The translations under genes were made by a program, and so were the position numbers. Source: Chitinophaga sp. 180180018-3 (lineage in GTDB: Bacteria > Bacteroidota > Bacteroidia > Chitinophagales > Chitinophagaceae). From it: DNA of 64,000 bases. Shown one piece after another: positions 24,225 to 33,674 of this stretch (position 1 is its first letter; each line of letters begins with the position of its first letter). A model generated the notes under the pieces. The model had not been told where the DNA came from, did not search any database, and was given only the letters and a program-made list of their open reading frames with translations. The stretch spans positions 7,680,001 through 7,744,000 of the forward strand of contig NZ_CP140772.1 of assembly GCF_037893185.1 (NCBI RefSeq). The letters run 5' to 3'.

Positions 24225-25436
24225 ATGCGTGAAAAAAGGAATGTGCTGACTTTTTTGGCTGAAAAGGAATGGCTGATTTTGAGCTTGTGGTTTGGGCTGG
24301 CCTTTCTTGGAGCCGTCATGGAGATCTCCAGGGGGAATATTAATAATTTCCTCATATTTAAGAACGTTTTTTTCCACGTCATTCACCAGCAACCGCTATA
24401 CATCGAATATCCTGCGGAGTATTACGACGTTAATTTATATGGACCTGTATTCAGTATTGTAATTGCTCCGTTTGCAGGACTTGACACTCATATAGGTGCC
24501 GTGTTGTGGGCACTTACAGGAGCTGCTGTACTTTATTACGCTATCCGGCAGTTACCACTCTCCCAGCTACAGCAGAATATTATATTACTGCTCTGTACAC
24601 AGGAACTGATGGGTGCCAGTGGCTGGTTTCAGCTGAACCAGTTTATAGGCGCCTTTATTATCCTTGCCTTCACCAACACCATCAAAGGCAAAGATATCTG
24701 GGCTACCCTTTTCATTTTACTGGGCACCATGACGAAAATTTATGGTATTGTAGGTCTCGCTTTCTTCTTTTTCAGCCAAAATCCAAAGCGTTTTATCGGT
24801 GGTCTGTTTCTCTGGGGAGCCGTTTTGTTTGCACTGCCAATGATTATCTCATCGCCCCAGTATATCATTAATTCTTATTTTGAATGGTATGCCGCGCTGG
24901 TGCATAAGAATGCGCTGAATGTGGAATCGATCATTTCATTCCAGGACATCTCCGCCGGAGGCTTTATCAAAAGAGTATTTGGTATTCCATGGCTGAATAA
25001 CATGGCGGTATTGATCCCGGCTACAGTGTTATTCCTGCTGCAGTATACACAACTGAAATACCGCTACAATTCGAGGTACCGGCTCTATATCCTTTGCTCT
25101 ACCCTGATGTTCCCGGTGTTATTCAGTACCAGCTCTGAATCGCCTACCTACATCATTGCCATACCGGCCATCTGTATCTGGTATGTATTGCAACCGGCTA
25201 CCCGTTGGAATAATATCTTCATCTTCTTTGCCATTCTGCTGGTCAGTTTCTCGCATTCCGACGTAGTTACTCCCTGGGTAAGGAAAAACCTGGCGGTGCC
25301 CTACGCGCTGAAAGCATTGCCCTGCCTGGTTCTCTGGCTAATGATAGCTTACCAGATTTATACCCGTAAGTTCCTTGTGAAGAATACGCCAACTCCTGAG
25401 CCGGCACGCCAATTGGAACCTGTTCCCCAATTTTAA
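24225..25436 (+). CDS. GT87-family (DUF2029) polyprenyl-phosphate-dependent mannosyltransferase-like membrane protein
   Basis: The 403-residue protein has about ten membrane segments and the GT87 front: an acidic loop after helix 1 (GAVMEISRGNINNFLIFKNV), YPAEYYDVNLYGPVFSIVIA and LWALTGAAVLYYAIRQLPLS. GT-C enzymes of this family add mannose or a related sugar from a lipid-linked donor on the outer face of the inner membrane. Acceptor and sugar cannot be told from the sequence. It lies 63 bp before a GH92 mannosidase on the same strand, although the two jobs are opposite in direction. Confidence 0.8.
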   Translation: MREKRNVLTFLAEKEWLILSLWFGLAFLGAVMEISRGNINNFLIFKNVFFHVIHQQPLYIEYPAEYYDVNLYGPVFSIVIAPFAGLDTHIGAVLWALTGAAVLYYAIRQLPLSQLQQNIILLLCTQELMGASGWFQLNQFIGAFIILAFTNTIKGKDIWATLFILLGTMTKIYGIVGLAFFFFSQNPKRFIGGLFLWGAVLFALPMIISSPQYIINSYFEWYAALVHKNALNVESIISFQDISAGGFIKRVFGIPWLNNMAVLIPATVLFLLQYTQLKYRYNSRYRLYILCSTLMFPVLFSTSSESPTYIIAIPAICIWYVLQPATRWNNIFIFFAILLVSFSHSDVVTPWVRKNLAVPYALKALPCLVLWLMIAYQIYTRKFLVKNTPTPEPARQLEPVPQF

Positions 25437-25499
25437 AAAAATAGCACAAAAAGTAACAATCAGGGCGTAAATTGCCATCTTGATTAAAGGTTTTTGATT

Positions 25500-27788
25500 A
25501 TGATTTCGGGATTCAAGATAGGTAGTGCCCTCGCATTATCTGCTATGCTGTTTCATGGCATTAACGCAAATGCCCAGAAAAAAACAGCGCCTGTGCCAGG
25601 CTTTGCTGAAAGTAAATATCTTGCTGCGGTCGACCCCTATATTGGCTCTGGTGGCCATGGCCACGTATTCGTAGGTGCGAGTGTACCTTACGGTGCTGTA
25701 CAGGTAGGCCCGGGCAATATCGTTAAAGGATGGGATTGGTGCTCCGGTTATCACTATTCCGACAGCGTACTGATAGGGTTCTCCCAGATGCACCTCAGTG
25801 GTACGGGTATCGGCGATCTGGGCGATGTGCTGATCATGCCTTATACCGGTAAGGTCCGCACCAACAGGGGAACACAGGAAAATCCAACTTCAGGATATGC
25901 TTCTCATTATTCTCATGAACGGGAAAAAGTACGCCCGGGATATTATGCAGTTCAACTGGATGATTACAATATCAAAGCCGAGCTGACTGCTTCTGAAAGA
26001 GTAGCCTTCCATAAATATACTTTCTCCGGCAACCAACCCGCTAATATCATTATCGACCTGAAAGAAGGAATTGGTTGGGATGCTCCCGTGGAAACTTTTA
26101 TCCGTCAGGTAGATGAATATACGCTGGAAGGATACCGCTACTCCAAAGGCTGGGCGGTAGACCAGCGGCTGTGGTTTGCTATTAAATCTTCCGTACCCGT
26201 AAAACAATTCCTGGTATTTGACGGCGACACCCCGCAAACCGGTAATTCCGTGAAGGGGAAAGAAGCCAAAGGAGTAATTGTTTTTGATAAATCACCCGGA
26301 CAGGTAATGCTGAAAGTGGGGATCTCTCCCGTAAGCAGCGAAAATGCCCTGGCTAATATCAAAGCAGAAATTCCCGGATGGGATTTTACCGCTACTGTAA
26401 ACAGCGCCAATGCTAAATGGGATAAGGAACTTTCCAAAGTAGACATTGCAACAAAAGATAACGCCGCACGCCGCGTGTTCTATACTGCATTGTATCATAC
26501 GATGATTGATCCGGCCCTTTTTAATGACCATAACGGTGCCTACAGGGGTACCGACAAAAAGGAATATCCCAATCCCGGATTCGATAACTATTCTGTATTT
26601 TCTCTCTGGGATATTTACCGCTCCTGCGCACCACTGAGCACTATTCTGCACCCGGAAAAAGTGAACAGCTTCGTGAATTCTATGCTCACCATTTACAAAC
26701 AACAAGGCAAGCTGCCTGTCTGGCCGCTGATGGGCAATGAAACCAATTGCATGGTGGGCTATCACGCAGTGCCTCCGATTGTAGATGCATACCTGAAAGG
26801 CTTTAAAGGATTTAATCCGGAAGAAGCGCTGGCAGCCATGAAGGCTACCGCTAACCGCGACGATCTGGGCCTGAAGTACGTAAAGGAACTGGGATATATT
26901 CCTGCTGATAAGGAATATGAATCCGTTTCCAAAGCAATGGAATATGCAATCGACGACTGGTGCATTGCGGCCATGGCAAAGAAACTCGGCAAAAAAGAAG
27001 ATTACGAGTACTTTAAGAAACGTGCCGGTTACTACCGTAATTATTTCGACAGTACCATCCGCTTTGTGCGCCCTCGCCTCAGCAATGGCAGCTTTAAAAC
27101 ACCTTATGATCCGTTCAACTCCATTCATGAAAAAGGCGACTTCACCGAAGGAAACGGATGGCAGTATACCTGGCTGGTTCCCCAGGATGTGGAAGGCCTG
27201 ATCTCACTGATGGGAGGCGATGATGCATTTACTAAAAAACTCGACAGCCTCTTTACTGCAAAAGGCGACATGGGAGCTGAAGCATCTTCCGATATCTCCG
27301 GCCTCATTGGCATGTATGCACATGGCAATGAGCCGAGCCATCATGTTACTTACATGTACGCATTCTCCGGATATCAATGGAAAACAGCTGAAAAAGTAAG
27401 GCAGGTGATGAAAGAATTCTATTTCGATCAGCCTGAAGGTCTTGCCGGTAATGAAGATTGCGGCGCAATGTCGTCCTGGTATGTATTCTCTTCCCTCGGC
27501 TTCTATCCCGAAAATCCTGCCAATGGTGTATACGTGCTGGGCAGCCCCTTATTCGATAAAGCCACATTGAAACTCGGAGGAGGCAAAACGTTTACTGTAC
27601 AAACGAACGGTAACAGCGCAGAAAACATCTACATACAAAATATTACCCTCAACGGTAAACCATATACCCGTAGTTTCATTACCCATAACGATATTATGAA
27701 AGGTGGCACTATGGTTATTAAAATGGGCAACAAACCGAATCTCAGCTTTGGTAAAGCTGCAGCGGACAGGCCGAAGAACGAATTGTAG
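25500..27788 (+). CDS. GH92 alpha-mannosidase
   Basis: This 762-residue secreted exo-alpha-mannosidase should trim alpha-mannose from glycans in a Ca-dependent inverting reaction. A signal peptide (ISGFKIGSALALSAMLFHGI, cut at NANAQ) is followed by the GH92 N-terminal sandwich VDPYIGSGGHGHVFVGASVP then YGAVQVGPG, and by the barrel motifs ETNCMVGYHAVPPIVDAYLK and GNEDCGAMSSWYVFSSLGFY (about 643-662) that carry the catalytic region. The frame has a TTG at 25494, but the ATG at 25500 is the sensible start. The length is normal. Its 3' end runs into palindrome B. Activity on alpha-1,2 linkages is the commonest for the family and not proven here. Confidence 0.95.
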   Translation: MISGFKIGSALALSAMLFHGINANAQKKTAPVPGFAESKYLAAVDPYIGSGGHGHVFVGASVPYGAVQVGPGNIVKGWDWCSGYHYSDSVLIGFSQMHLSGTGIGDLGDVLIMPYTGKVRTNRGTQENPTSGYASHYSHEREKVRPGYYAVQLDDYNIKAELTASERVAFHKYTFSGNQPANIIIDLKEGIGWDAPVETFIRQVDEYTLEGYRYSKGWAVDQRLWFAIKSSVPVKQFLVFDGDTPQTGNSVKGKEAKGVIVFDKSPGQVMLKVGISPVSSENALANIKAEIPGWDFTATVNSANAKWDKELSKVDIATKDNAARRVFYTALYHTMIDPALFNDHNGAYRGTDKKEYPNPGFDNYSVFSLWDIYRSCAPLSTILHPEKVNSFVNSMLTIYKQQGKLPVWPLMGNETNCMVGYHAVPPIVDAYLKGFKGFNPEEALAAMKATANRDDLGLKYVKELGYIPADKEYESVSKAMEYAIDDWCIAAMAKKLGKKEDYEYFKKRAGYYRNYFDSTIRFVRPRLSNGSFKTPYDPFNSIHEKGDFTEGNGWQYTWLVPQDVEGLISLMGGDDAFTKKLDSLFTAKGDMGAEASSDISGLIGMYAHGNEPSHHVTYMYAFSGYQWKTAEKVRQVMKEFYFDQPEGLAGNEDCGAMSSWYVFSSLGFYPENPANGVYVLGSPLFDKATLKLGGGKTFTVQTNGNSAENIYIQNITLNGKPYTRSFITHNDIMKGGTMVIKMGNKPNLSFGKAAADRPKNEL

Positions 27789-27892
27789 AAAGAATTAGGA
27801 ATTACGAATTATGAAATAGCGGGGAGATAGTAAACGCGAGGATCAACTTCGCAACTATCTCCCCGCTATTTTGTAATTCGTAATTTTTTCTA
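27786..27892. repeat. Palindromic element B (31-bp inner arms, GATAGTAAACGCGA core)
   Basis: Arms 27801-27831 and 27854-27884 match at 29 of 31 positions, with an inner second stem GCGAGG/CTTCGC in the loop. Both differences become G-U pairs in plus-strand RNA. The left arm contains AGCGGGGAGATAGTAAACGCGA, close to elements A and C. The stop codons of both converging genes form the outer ends (TAG at 27786, CTA at 27890). Confidence 0.85.
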
Positions 27893-28981
27893 CAGCTGCG
27901 TTGCCGCAAGCACCTCCAACACCTCCTTCGTCACTTCTCCAAAAATAGAAACGCCCGCTGCTCCGTTCTGCATAGCCAGGTTCACTGCTTCCGCCAGATT
28001 GCGATAGTTGCCGTTGAAATCGGGCAGGAAAAGACCTGCATATAAAGGGAAGGCTCCGTGCAGCCCCTTCACGCCTTCTGCTACAGCATCTCCGATCCAG
28101 CTAATGGGTTCGCGGTAGAAACCATGGTAGATCATCGGACAAACCGCATTTAACGGCCAGTTGGTCCAGTCTTGCCGTACCAGGCGCTTAGCGATTTCAG
28201 GAGTAGGAAATACCGCTGCGGATATTGGTTTGTGGTGTTGTTGTGCCACCTGTGCAAGATGACTAACTACATTAGTGATACGATCGTAGCGGAATTTGCG
28301 CCAGGATGGGCTCTGGTCCGGATGCTCCAGCTGTAGCGGATCTGCGCCGTATTTCTCTTTGTAAGCGTTGCGGCATTGATCACAATAACAGAAATCATAT
28401 TCCGGCAACTCTTTCGACTGATCGATGCCATAGTGGCTCCAAAGGTTTATGGGTAATATAACATCACAGAAACGTACATAATCGAGATGTATCCCATCCA
28501 CATAATCCAGTGAAAGGATCTGTTCTACCTGGTTGCTCAGGTATTTCACCACTTCCGGTTTGGTAGGGCATAGCCAGCGATAGTAATCCACATATGGGGG
28601 ATGATTGGCGCAGGATTCACCCTTGCGGTTCTGCGCATACCACTCCGGATGGCTGGCCAGCAGGTCTTTTTCTCCACGGTTCATCGTCCACATCCAACGA
28701 TGCGCCTTTATGCCGCTGGCTTTTGCTGTTCTGAAATGCAGCGCGCTATCGGCTTCAAACATAATATCAGTAATACCTGCTTTCCGATATGCCGCATACC
28801 GGGTTTTCAGTATGGCTTCGGTATCCTTGTGATCCGGATTAATCCATACGCGATGCTGAACAACCGTTTTCTCCAGCGGAAGTTTTTTCCCTGCTGCTGT
28901 TGCCTGGCTGAGTGGCAGCGAAGCTTTCGCCAGCGACAACCCTCCAATACCCAGGGATTTGATAAAAAATCGTTTATCCAT
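27890..28981 (-). CDS. Secreted GHL10-like (DUF187-type) putative glycoside hydrolase
   Basis: The 363-residue protein is a (beta/alpha)8-barrel hydrolase of the GHL10 type. Visible features are YVDGIHLDYVRFCDVILPIN (the conserved DYVR), CYCDQCRNAYKEKYGADPLQ, and WRKFRYDRITNVVSHLAQVA. The N-terminus (MDKRFFIKSLGIGGLSLAKA) is an export signal, but it lacks a twin arginine. It follows the CBM9-like gene by 5 bp on the same strand, so the two are co-transcribed. The substrate of this family is not established. Confidence 0.8.
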   Translation of the reverse strand: MDKRFFIKSLGIGGLSLAKASLPLSQATAAGKKLPLEKTVVQHRVWINPDHKDTEAILKTRYAAYRKAGITDIMFEADSALHFRTAKASGIKAHRWMWTMNRGEKDLLASHPEWYAQNRKGESCANHPPYVDYYRWLCPTKPEVVKYLSNQVEQILSLDYVDGIHLDYVRFCDVILPINLWSHYGIDQSKELPEYDFCYCDQCRNAYKEKYGADPLQLEHPDQSPSWRKFRYDRITNVVSHLAQVAQQHHKPISAAVFPTPEIAKRLVRQDWTNWPLNAVCPMIYHGFYREPISWIGDAVAEGVKGLHGAFPLYAGLFLPDFNGNYRNLAEAVNLAMQNGAAGVSIFGEVTKEVLEVLAATQL

Positions 28982-28986
28982 AACCG

Positions 28987-30111
28987 TTATTTTCTGTTAC
29001 TGTAAACTTTCCCTTCCTGATTGATGTTAACGGAACCGGCGAAATTACTTCCCGTAACGCTGGCTGTAAACTGGGATGATATGCCTTCCATAATCAGATT
29101 ATAGACCTGGCCATGGGCGCCCGTTTGCCGGGCATTGATATTCAGGGCATCAAGACCGGATGCATATTTTCCATGCAGCTGCGCGTAATTTTGCTGTGCA
29201 CTGTATATCTGCCAGAGATATTTCTTCGCTTCCTCCGATGCCGGTAATTCAAATACTGCATTGGCTTTGCTGGTAAACAACAGATAGCCCCACCTTTCAG
29301 GCGCATGCATATTGATGATACCCTGCGGCGACCATACCCAGTTATGTTCGGGCAATGGCTTCTTCAAATATTTTCCATCCTTTATATCTGTATCCCATTC
29401 CACACGTGAAAAATTGATCCGCCAGATAGTGTTCTCGGCAGGGCGCAACTCCCTGCTGAAGAAACTAAGCGCCTTATACGGAATCGCCATTTCCACAGAC
29501 CATTCTTTATCCCTGTCAGACGGGTTGTTAATGGTACCATCGATATGAACGGCTGTGATAATGCCTTTGGTATCCCAGTTGATCATGGCCTCTCCCCCAT
29601 TGCGATAGGGAATATTCATAAACAGGTCCATCACGGTATTCAGGGCATTGATCTCGATCTCATAATACCTGTGTGTATCACCATCCGGATCTATAAATAC
29701 TTCAAAATCATTATCATGGAAGATGATCGCATCATGCTCCTTCAAAGTGCCCCAGATATGTGGTTCCTGTAATACCGCTCCAATATAAAGATATGCTGAG
29801 TCCCACATCATCTTTACCCTCGTACGCAAAGCCGGCGCTGGTTTGACATCTCCTTCAATATCTTTGAAATCCTCGCTCCAATCGGCTGTTTGCCATCCCT
29901 TGTCGTCCAGCTTACCGTCAATAACCACTTTGTCTTTCGTTTCCCGGCAGATATAATGCCTGGGTGTTTCTTTAAAAACAGGAAGCGGTTCATGAAACTG
30001 TTGCGAAAAAACAGGCTTTCCGATGACAGAAAGCGAGAGGAACGCCGCAGCCCTGATACCTCTTTTGATTAAATTATGTCTAACTCTGATACTATTTTCT
30101 GAATATGGCAT
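28987..30111 (-). CDS. Secreted CBM9-like carbohydrate-binding family protein
   Basis: The 374-residue protein carries a CBM9-like (DUF1083) beta-sandwich: DKVVIDGKLDDKGWQTADWS, then AYLYIGAVLQEPHIWGTLKE, DNDFEVFIDPDGDTHRYYEI and EWSVEMAIPYKAL. The start at 30111 (MPYSENSIRVRHNLIKRGIR) is chosen because the longer frame runs into palindrome C and shows no protein-like composition. A hydrophobic segment AAAFLSLSVIGKPVFSQ follows as signal. The C-terminal 130 residues (LWQIYSAQQNYAQLHGKYAS) form a second, unrecognised domain. It is the first gene of a pair with the GHL10-like hydrolase. Confidence 0.8.
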   Translation of the reverse strand: MPYSENSIRVRHNLIKRGIRAAAFLSLSVIGKPVFSQQFHEPLPVFKETPRHYICRETKDKVVIDGKLDDKGWQTADWSEDFKDIEGDVKPAPALRTRVKMMWDSAYLYIGAVLQEPHIWGTLKEHDAIIFHDNDFEVFIDPDGDTHRYYEIEINALNTVMDLFMNIPYRNGGEAMINWDTKGIITAVHIDGTINNPSDRDKEWSVEMAIPYKALSFFSRELRPAENTIWRINFSRVEWDTDIKDGKYLKKPLPEHNWVWSPQGIINMHAPERWGYLLFTSKANAVFELPASEEAKKYLWQIYSAQQNYAQLHGKYASGLDALNINARQTGAHGQVYNLIMEGISSQFTASVTGSNFAGSVNINQEGKVYSNRK

Positions 30112-30140
30112 CTGGCGAAGATTTGAGACAGCTAAAGTAA

Positions 30141-30247
30141 AGAATTCGACATGAAGAATAAAAGCGGAGATAGTAAACGCGAAGTTCAACCTCGCGTTTA
30201 CCATCTCCGCTTTTATTCTTCATGCTTATTTCTTCATTCCCAATTCT
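30141..30247. repeat. Palindromic element C (37-bp arms, GATAGTAAACGCGA core)
   Basis: Arms 30150-30186 and 30188-30224 match at 35 of 37 positions with almost no loop, so the DNA is a nearly perfect 75-bp palindrome. Both differences become G-U pairs in minus-strand RNA, the direction of both neighbours. Outer AGAATT/AATTCT ends flank it, with an extra 13 bp in the right half. The right end overlaps the stop codon of the M13 peptidase gene. Confidence 0.85.
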
Positions 30248-32297
30248 ACCAGAGCCTCACCCTCGCACTATCTGCTCTATACATGCCATCGCCGGGTTTT
30301 ACGCCATACACGTCATAAAAAGCATCTACATCGCTGAAGGGGCCGTTTACCCTGAATTTGGCCGGAGAGTGTACGTCAATTAATACCTGGCGGGCCAGTG
30401 ATTCTTTTTTGGTATGTCCGAGCCAGCCTAAAGAGTAGCCCATGAAAAAGCGCTGTGCCGGTGTATAGCCCGCAATTTTTTCATTCTTCTTGTATTGCTC
30501 CGTCTTTTTAAATGCCTCCCATCCAAGCAAAATACCTCCGAGGTCGGCTATATTTTCTCCCAGTGTGGCTTTCCCGTTGATATGCAGCGTGTCTACTACT
30601 ACGTAACTGTTGAATTGCCTTACCATTACCGCAGCACGCTCGTTGAATTTCTTTACATCGGCAGCTGTCCACCAGTTTTTCAGATTACCGGCAGCGTCAA
30701 ACTGACGGCCTTCATCGTCGAAACCATGTGTGATCTCATGACCAATAGTGGATGCGCCGGCGTAACCATAAACAACGGCATCATCCAGTTCTTCATCACG
30801 CTTTCCGGGTACGGTGAAGATGCCGGCCGGCAATACTATTTCGTTATTGCTGGGATTATAGTAGGCGTTATATGTTTGCGGACTCATATCCCATTCCGAA
30901 CGATCTACCGGTTTGCCCAGTTTGTTGATATGGTATTGTTGCCACCACAAACGGGCTGCTGCCATGTTCTGATAGTAAGACTGCTCCTTGATTTCCATCG
31001 CAGAAAAATCTTTCCATTTGTCGGGATAACCTACTTTTTTTGTGATCTTCGACAGCTTGTACAATGCTTTCTGCTTTGTACTGTCGCTCATCCAGGCGAG
31101 TTTTTCTATGCGGATTTTCAATTCGGCGCGTATGCTCTCTACCAGGTTTTCGTATCTCTTCTTAGCAGTGGCGTCGAAGAACTCTTTAACGAATAACTGT
31201 CCAAGCGCTTCGCCCATTGCTTCCTCTTCTGCGTCCAGCACACGCTTCCAGCGAGGCTTCTGTTTGTCCTGCCCCCTCATCAAAGTTCCGTAAAATGCAA
31301 AATTAGTGTTGGAGATAGTATCGCTGAGTTGCGCCGCTGCTCCCCTGATCAGCTGCCATTTGAGATAGTTCTTCCAGTTTTCCAGTGGCTGCGATTTAAC
31401 TGCGTTACTGAGTGCAGTGTAGAATTCCGGTTGACCAACAATTACGGTGTCGGCGTACCTGGTGATGCCCTGCTGCTGAAGGAAATCATTCCAGTCGATA
31501 TTTCCGGCAATCTTTTTCAGACTGGTAACAGCCATTTTATGGTAGTTAGCCTCGGGGTCACGAAGGTCTTCCAGCTTTCGGCTCGATTTGGCCAGTAATG
31601 TTTCCAGCTGCAGAATAGCTGTAGCAGCACTGCGTGCGGCATTGCTGTCGAGCCCCGTGAACTGTAGCATTTTCGCGATGTGGCCGGGATATGCCTCTCT
31701 GATTTTTGTAGTACGTGCGTCGGTATTGAAGTAGTAATCGCGGTTCGGAAGCCCCAGTCCCCCCTGGTTGAGCTGTACTGCAATCGCCTCGCTGTTTTTG
31801 GCGTCCTGCGCTATGTACAGGTCGCACATTGATGTCATCTGGATGTTCAGTTTCGACGCCAGTTGCACCAGCTGTTGTGTATTCGAAACTGCATTGATCT
31901 CCTTTAACTCATTTTCTATCGGCTTAATACCGTCTGCATTAATGCGCACGGAATCCATTCCGCTTTTCCAGAAGGCTGCGATTTTCTTTGATATCGGATC
32001 TGCAGGATTTTCTACTGCTTTTTCATTGATGATCCGCAGGCGTTTGTATAATTCTTCCTGAACAAGATTACCGATGCCCCAGGAGCTATATTCCGATGGT
32101 ATGGGGTTGCGTTTGATCCAGCCGCCGTTGGCATAATCAAAAAAATCCTGTGCGGGGTTCACAGTGCTGTCTACATTAGCGGCAACTGCATCAGGAGTGG
32201 ATGCTGCGCCGGAAGATGACTGGCCCTGGTTACAGGCAGTAAAACATGCCAGCCCGGCCAGGCCGGCTCCGGCAAGAATGGTTTTGATCATAAGCAT
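30246..32297 (-). CDS. M13-family zinc metallopeptidase lipoprotein
   Basis: This 683-residue neprilysin/PepO-like endopeptidase cleaves small peptides outside the cytoplasm. The N-terminus is a lipoprotein signal (LAGLACFTACNQGQSS, cysteine near residue 22). The zinc motif HEITH lies in STIGHEITHGFDDEGRQFD (about 524), the third ligand glutamate in GKATLGENIADLGGILLGWE (about 583), and the family ending is DSARVRLW. The length is typical. The start may be the first ATG (32297) or the one two codons later. Palindrome C lies at its 3' end, and it diverges from the DUF5009 gene. Confidence 0.95.
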   Translation of the reverse strand: MLMIKTILAGAGLAGLACFTACNQGQSSSGAASTPDAVAANVDSTVNPAQDFFDYANGGWIKRNPIPSEYSSWGIGNLVQEELYKRLRIINEKAVENPADPISKKIAAFWKSGMDSVRINADGIKPIENELKEINAVSNTQQLVQLASKLNIQMTSMCDLYIAQDAKNSEAIAVQLNQGGLGLPNRDYYFNTDARTTKIREAYPGHIAKMLQFTGLDSNAARSAATAILQLETLLAKSSRKLEDLRDPEANYHKMAVTSLKKIAGNIDWNDFLQQQGITRYADTVIVGQPEFYTALSNAVKSQPLENWKNYLKWQLIRGAAAQLSDTISNTNFAFYGTLMRGQDKQKPRWKRVLDAEEEAMGEALGQLFVKEFFDATAKKRYENLVESIRAELKIRIEKLAWMSDSTKQKALYKLSKITKKVGYPDKWKDFSAMEIKEQSYYQNMAAARLWWQQYHINKLGKPVDRSEWDMSPQTYNAYYNPSNNEIVLPAGIFTVPGKRDEELDDAVVYGYAGASTIGHEITHGFDDEGRQFDAAGNLKNWWTAADVKKFNERAAVMVRQFNSYVVVDTLHINGKATLGENIADLGGILLGWEAFKKTEQYKKNEKIAGYTPAQRFFMGYSLGWLGHTKKESLARQVLIDVHSPAKFRVNGPFSDVDAFYDVYGVKPGDGMYRADSARVRLW

Positions 32298-32417
32298 TAC
32301 ACGATTTTGTTATTGGAAGAAAGGTAGGTTTTTTTTGGAACCGCTGGTCACTAAATAGGTTTAACGGTAAACAGAAAATATGTATTTTGTTAGGAAGATG
32401 TTACAACCCCGTATCTT

Positions 32418-33605
32418 ATGATCAACAAACTCAAACCCGGCCGTATTCTGTCTATCGATGCTTTCAGAGGAATCAACATTCTTGTCATGATATTCGTCAA
32501 TGGTGTAGCAGGCGTACAGGGTATCCCTTCCTGGATGGAACATGCCGGGCGTAATGAAGACAGGATGACGTTCGTAGATGTTGTTTTCCCTGCATTTCTT
32601 TTTATCGTCGGAATGTCTATCCCTTTTGCGATCAATAGCAGGATGGCAAGAGGCGACAGTTTCTGGCAGCTGCAGCGGCATATTATCTGGCGCACGCTGG
32701 GTTTGTGGATATTGGGTATTTTCATGGTAAACACGGAAAGAATCAATGCAGCAGCTACCGGGATGAATGGTGCTGCGTGGGCGTTGTTGTTTTTTATATG
32801 TGCAGTGCTGGTGTGGAATATTTATACTTTCCGGCAGCCCTGGCCGGCGTGGGTATTGAGGGGGGCTGGTGTTGCAGGACTTATTGTGCTCGGCATTGTA
32901 TTTCGTGGAGGGAAAGATGGTACAGAATATCTGCAGCCGCATTGGTGGGGAATATTGGGCCTTATCGGTTGGGCTTACCTGTATGCCTGCCTGTTTTACC
33001 AATGGTTTAAAGGCACGCCGAACGCCATGATGCTGATGATAGCCGTTTGCCTCGGTTACTATATACTGTGCCGGCAGCCATTTATGCAACATGGAGAGTG
33101 GAGCTGGCTGGGATCACAGGCCAGGAATGCGGCACATACATCCATTGTATTGGCAGGGATACTGGTGACCTTGTTTTATTTTGATGAAGAAATAGCCTTG
33201 CGCGGTAGCAGGCTTGCGAGCAGAGTAGTAGGTTTTATCACCCTGACAATGTTTTGCGGCCTGATGCTGCGGCCTGATTACCAGTTGTCTAAAATACAGG
33301 CTACGCCTACCTGGTGCCTGTATTGTATGGCTATATGCACGATTATATTTTCTGTTTTATATTTTTTGGTAGATGTAAGACAGCTCAGCAGGTGGACTTC
33401 CTTTTTCCGGCCTGCCGGAGCAAATCCCCTGCTTACTTATATACTTCCGGATATTGTTTATTATTTTATGATATTGACAGGACTCAGCTTTCCGGCCGTG
33501 CTGGAATCGGGCCTGCCTGGAATCATCTGGTGGGGCGTGTTTGCACTGTTGATGCTGCTGTTGGTAAAAGGATTAAATAAGCTGGGAATCCGGCTGCAGT
33601 TGTAA
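32418..33605 (+). CDS. DUF5009 / HGSNAT-like membrane acyltransferase
   Basis: The 395-residue protein has about ten membrane helices and the family front RILSIDAFRGINILVMIFVN, followed by MTFVDVVFPAFLFIVGMSIP. This is the HGSNAT/NagX group, where the human member transfers acetyl groups to glucosamine of heparan sulphate; bacterial members may acetylate amino sugars. It is complete and of normal length (PRLSGG-like motif not seen). It lies beside two small plus-strand genes and opposite the M13 gene. The acyl acceptor is unknown. Confidence 0.85.
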   Translation: MINKLKPGRILSIDAFRGINILVMIFVNGVAGVQGIPSWMEHAGRNEDRMTFVDVVFPAFLFIVGMSIPFAINSRMARGDSFWQLQRHIIWRTLGLWILGIFMVNTERINAAATGMNGAAWALLFFICAVLVWNIYTFRQPWPAWVLRGAGVAGLIVLGIVFRGGKDGTEYLQPHWWGILGLIGWAYLYACLFYQWFKGTPNAMMLMIAVCLGYYILCRQPFMQHGEWSWLGSQARNAAHTSIVLAGILVTLFYFDEEIALRGSRLASRVVGFITLTMFCGLMLRPDYQLSKIQATPTWCLYCMAICTIIFSVLYFLVDVRQLSRWTSFFRPAGANPLLTYILPDIVYYFMILTGLSFPAVLESGLPGIIWWGVFALLMLLLVKGLNKLGIRLQL

Positions 33606-33674
33606 CAATATCAATGGATGAAGCGTTATATACCCGTGAAGTGACAGAAAGTTTTTTATCCCAAAAAGATTCCC

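Noticed and set aside
26292..27128. 278-codon minus frame opposite the GH92 gene
   Set aside because: Long, but antisense to a well-supported enzyme. Its content is the reverse complement of codon bias, with no motif.
32361..33092. 243-codon minus frame opposite the DUF5009 gene
   Set aside because: The plus-strand frame has membrane helices and a known family; the antisense frame has no domain.
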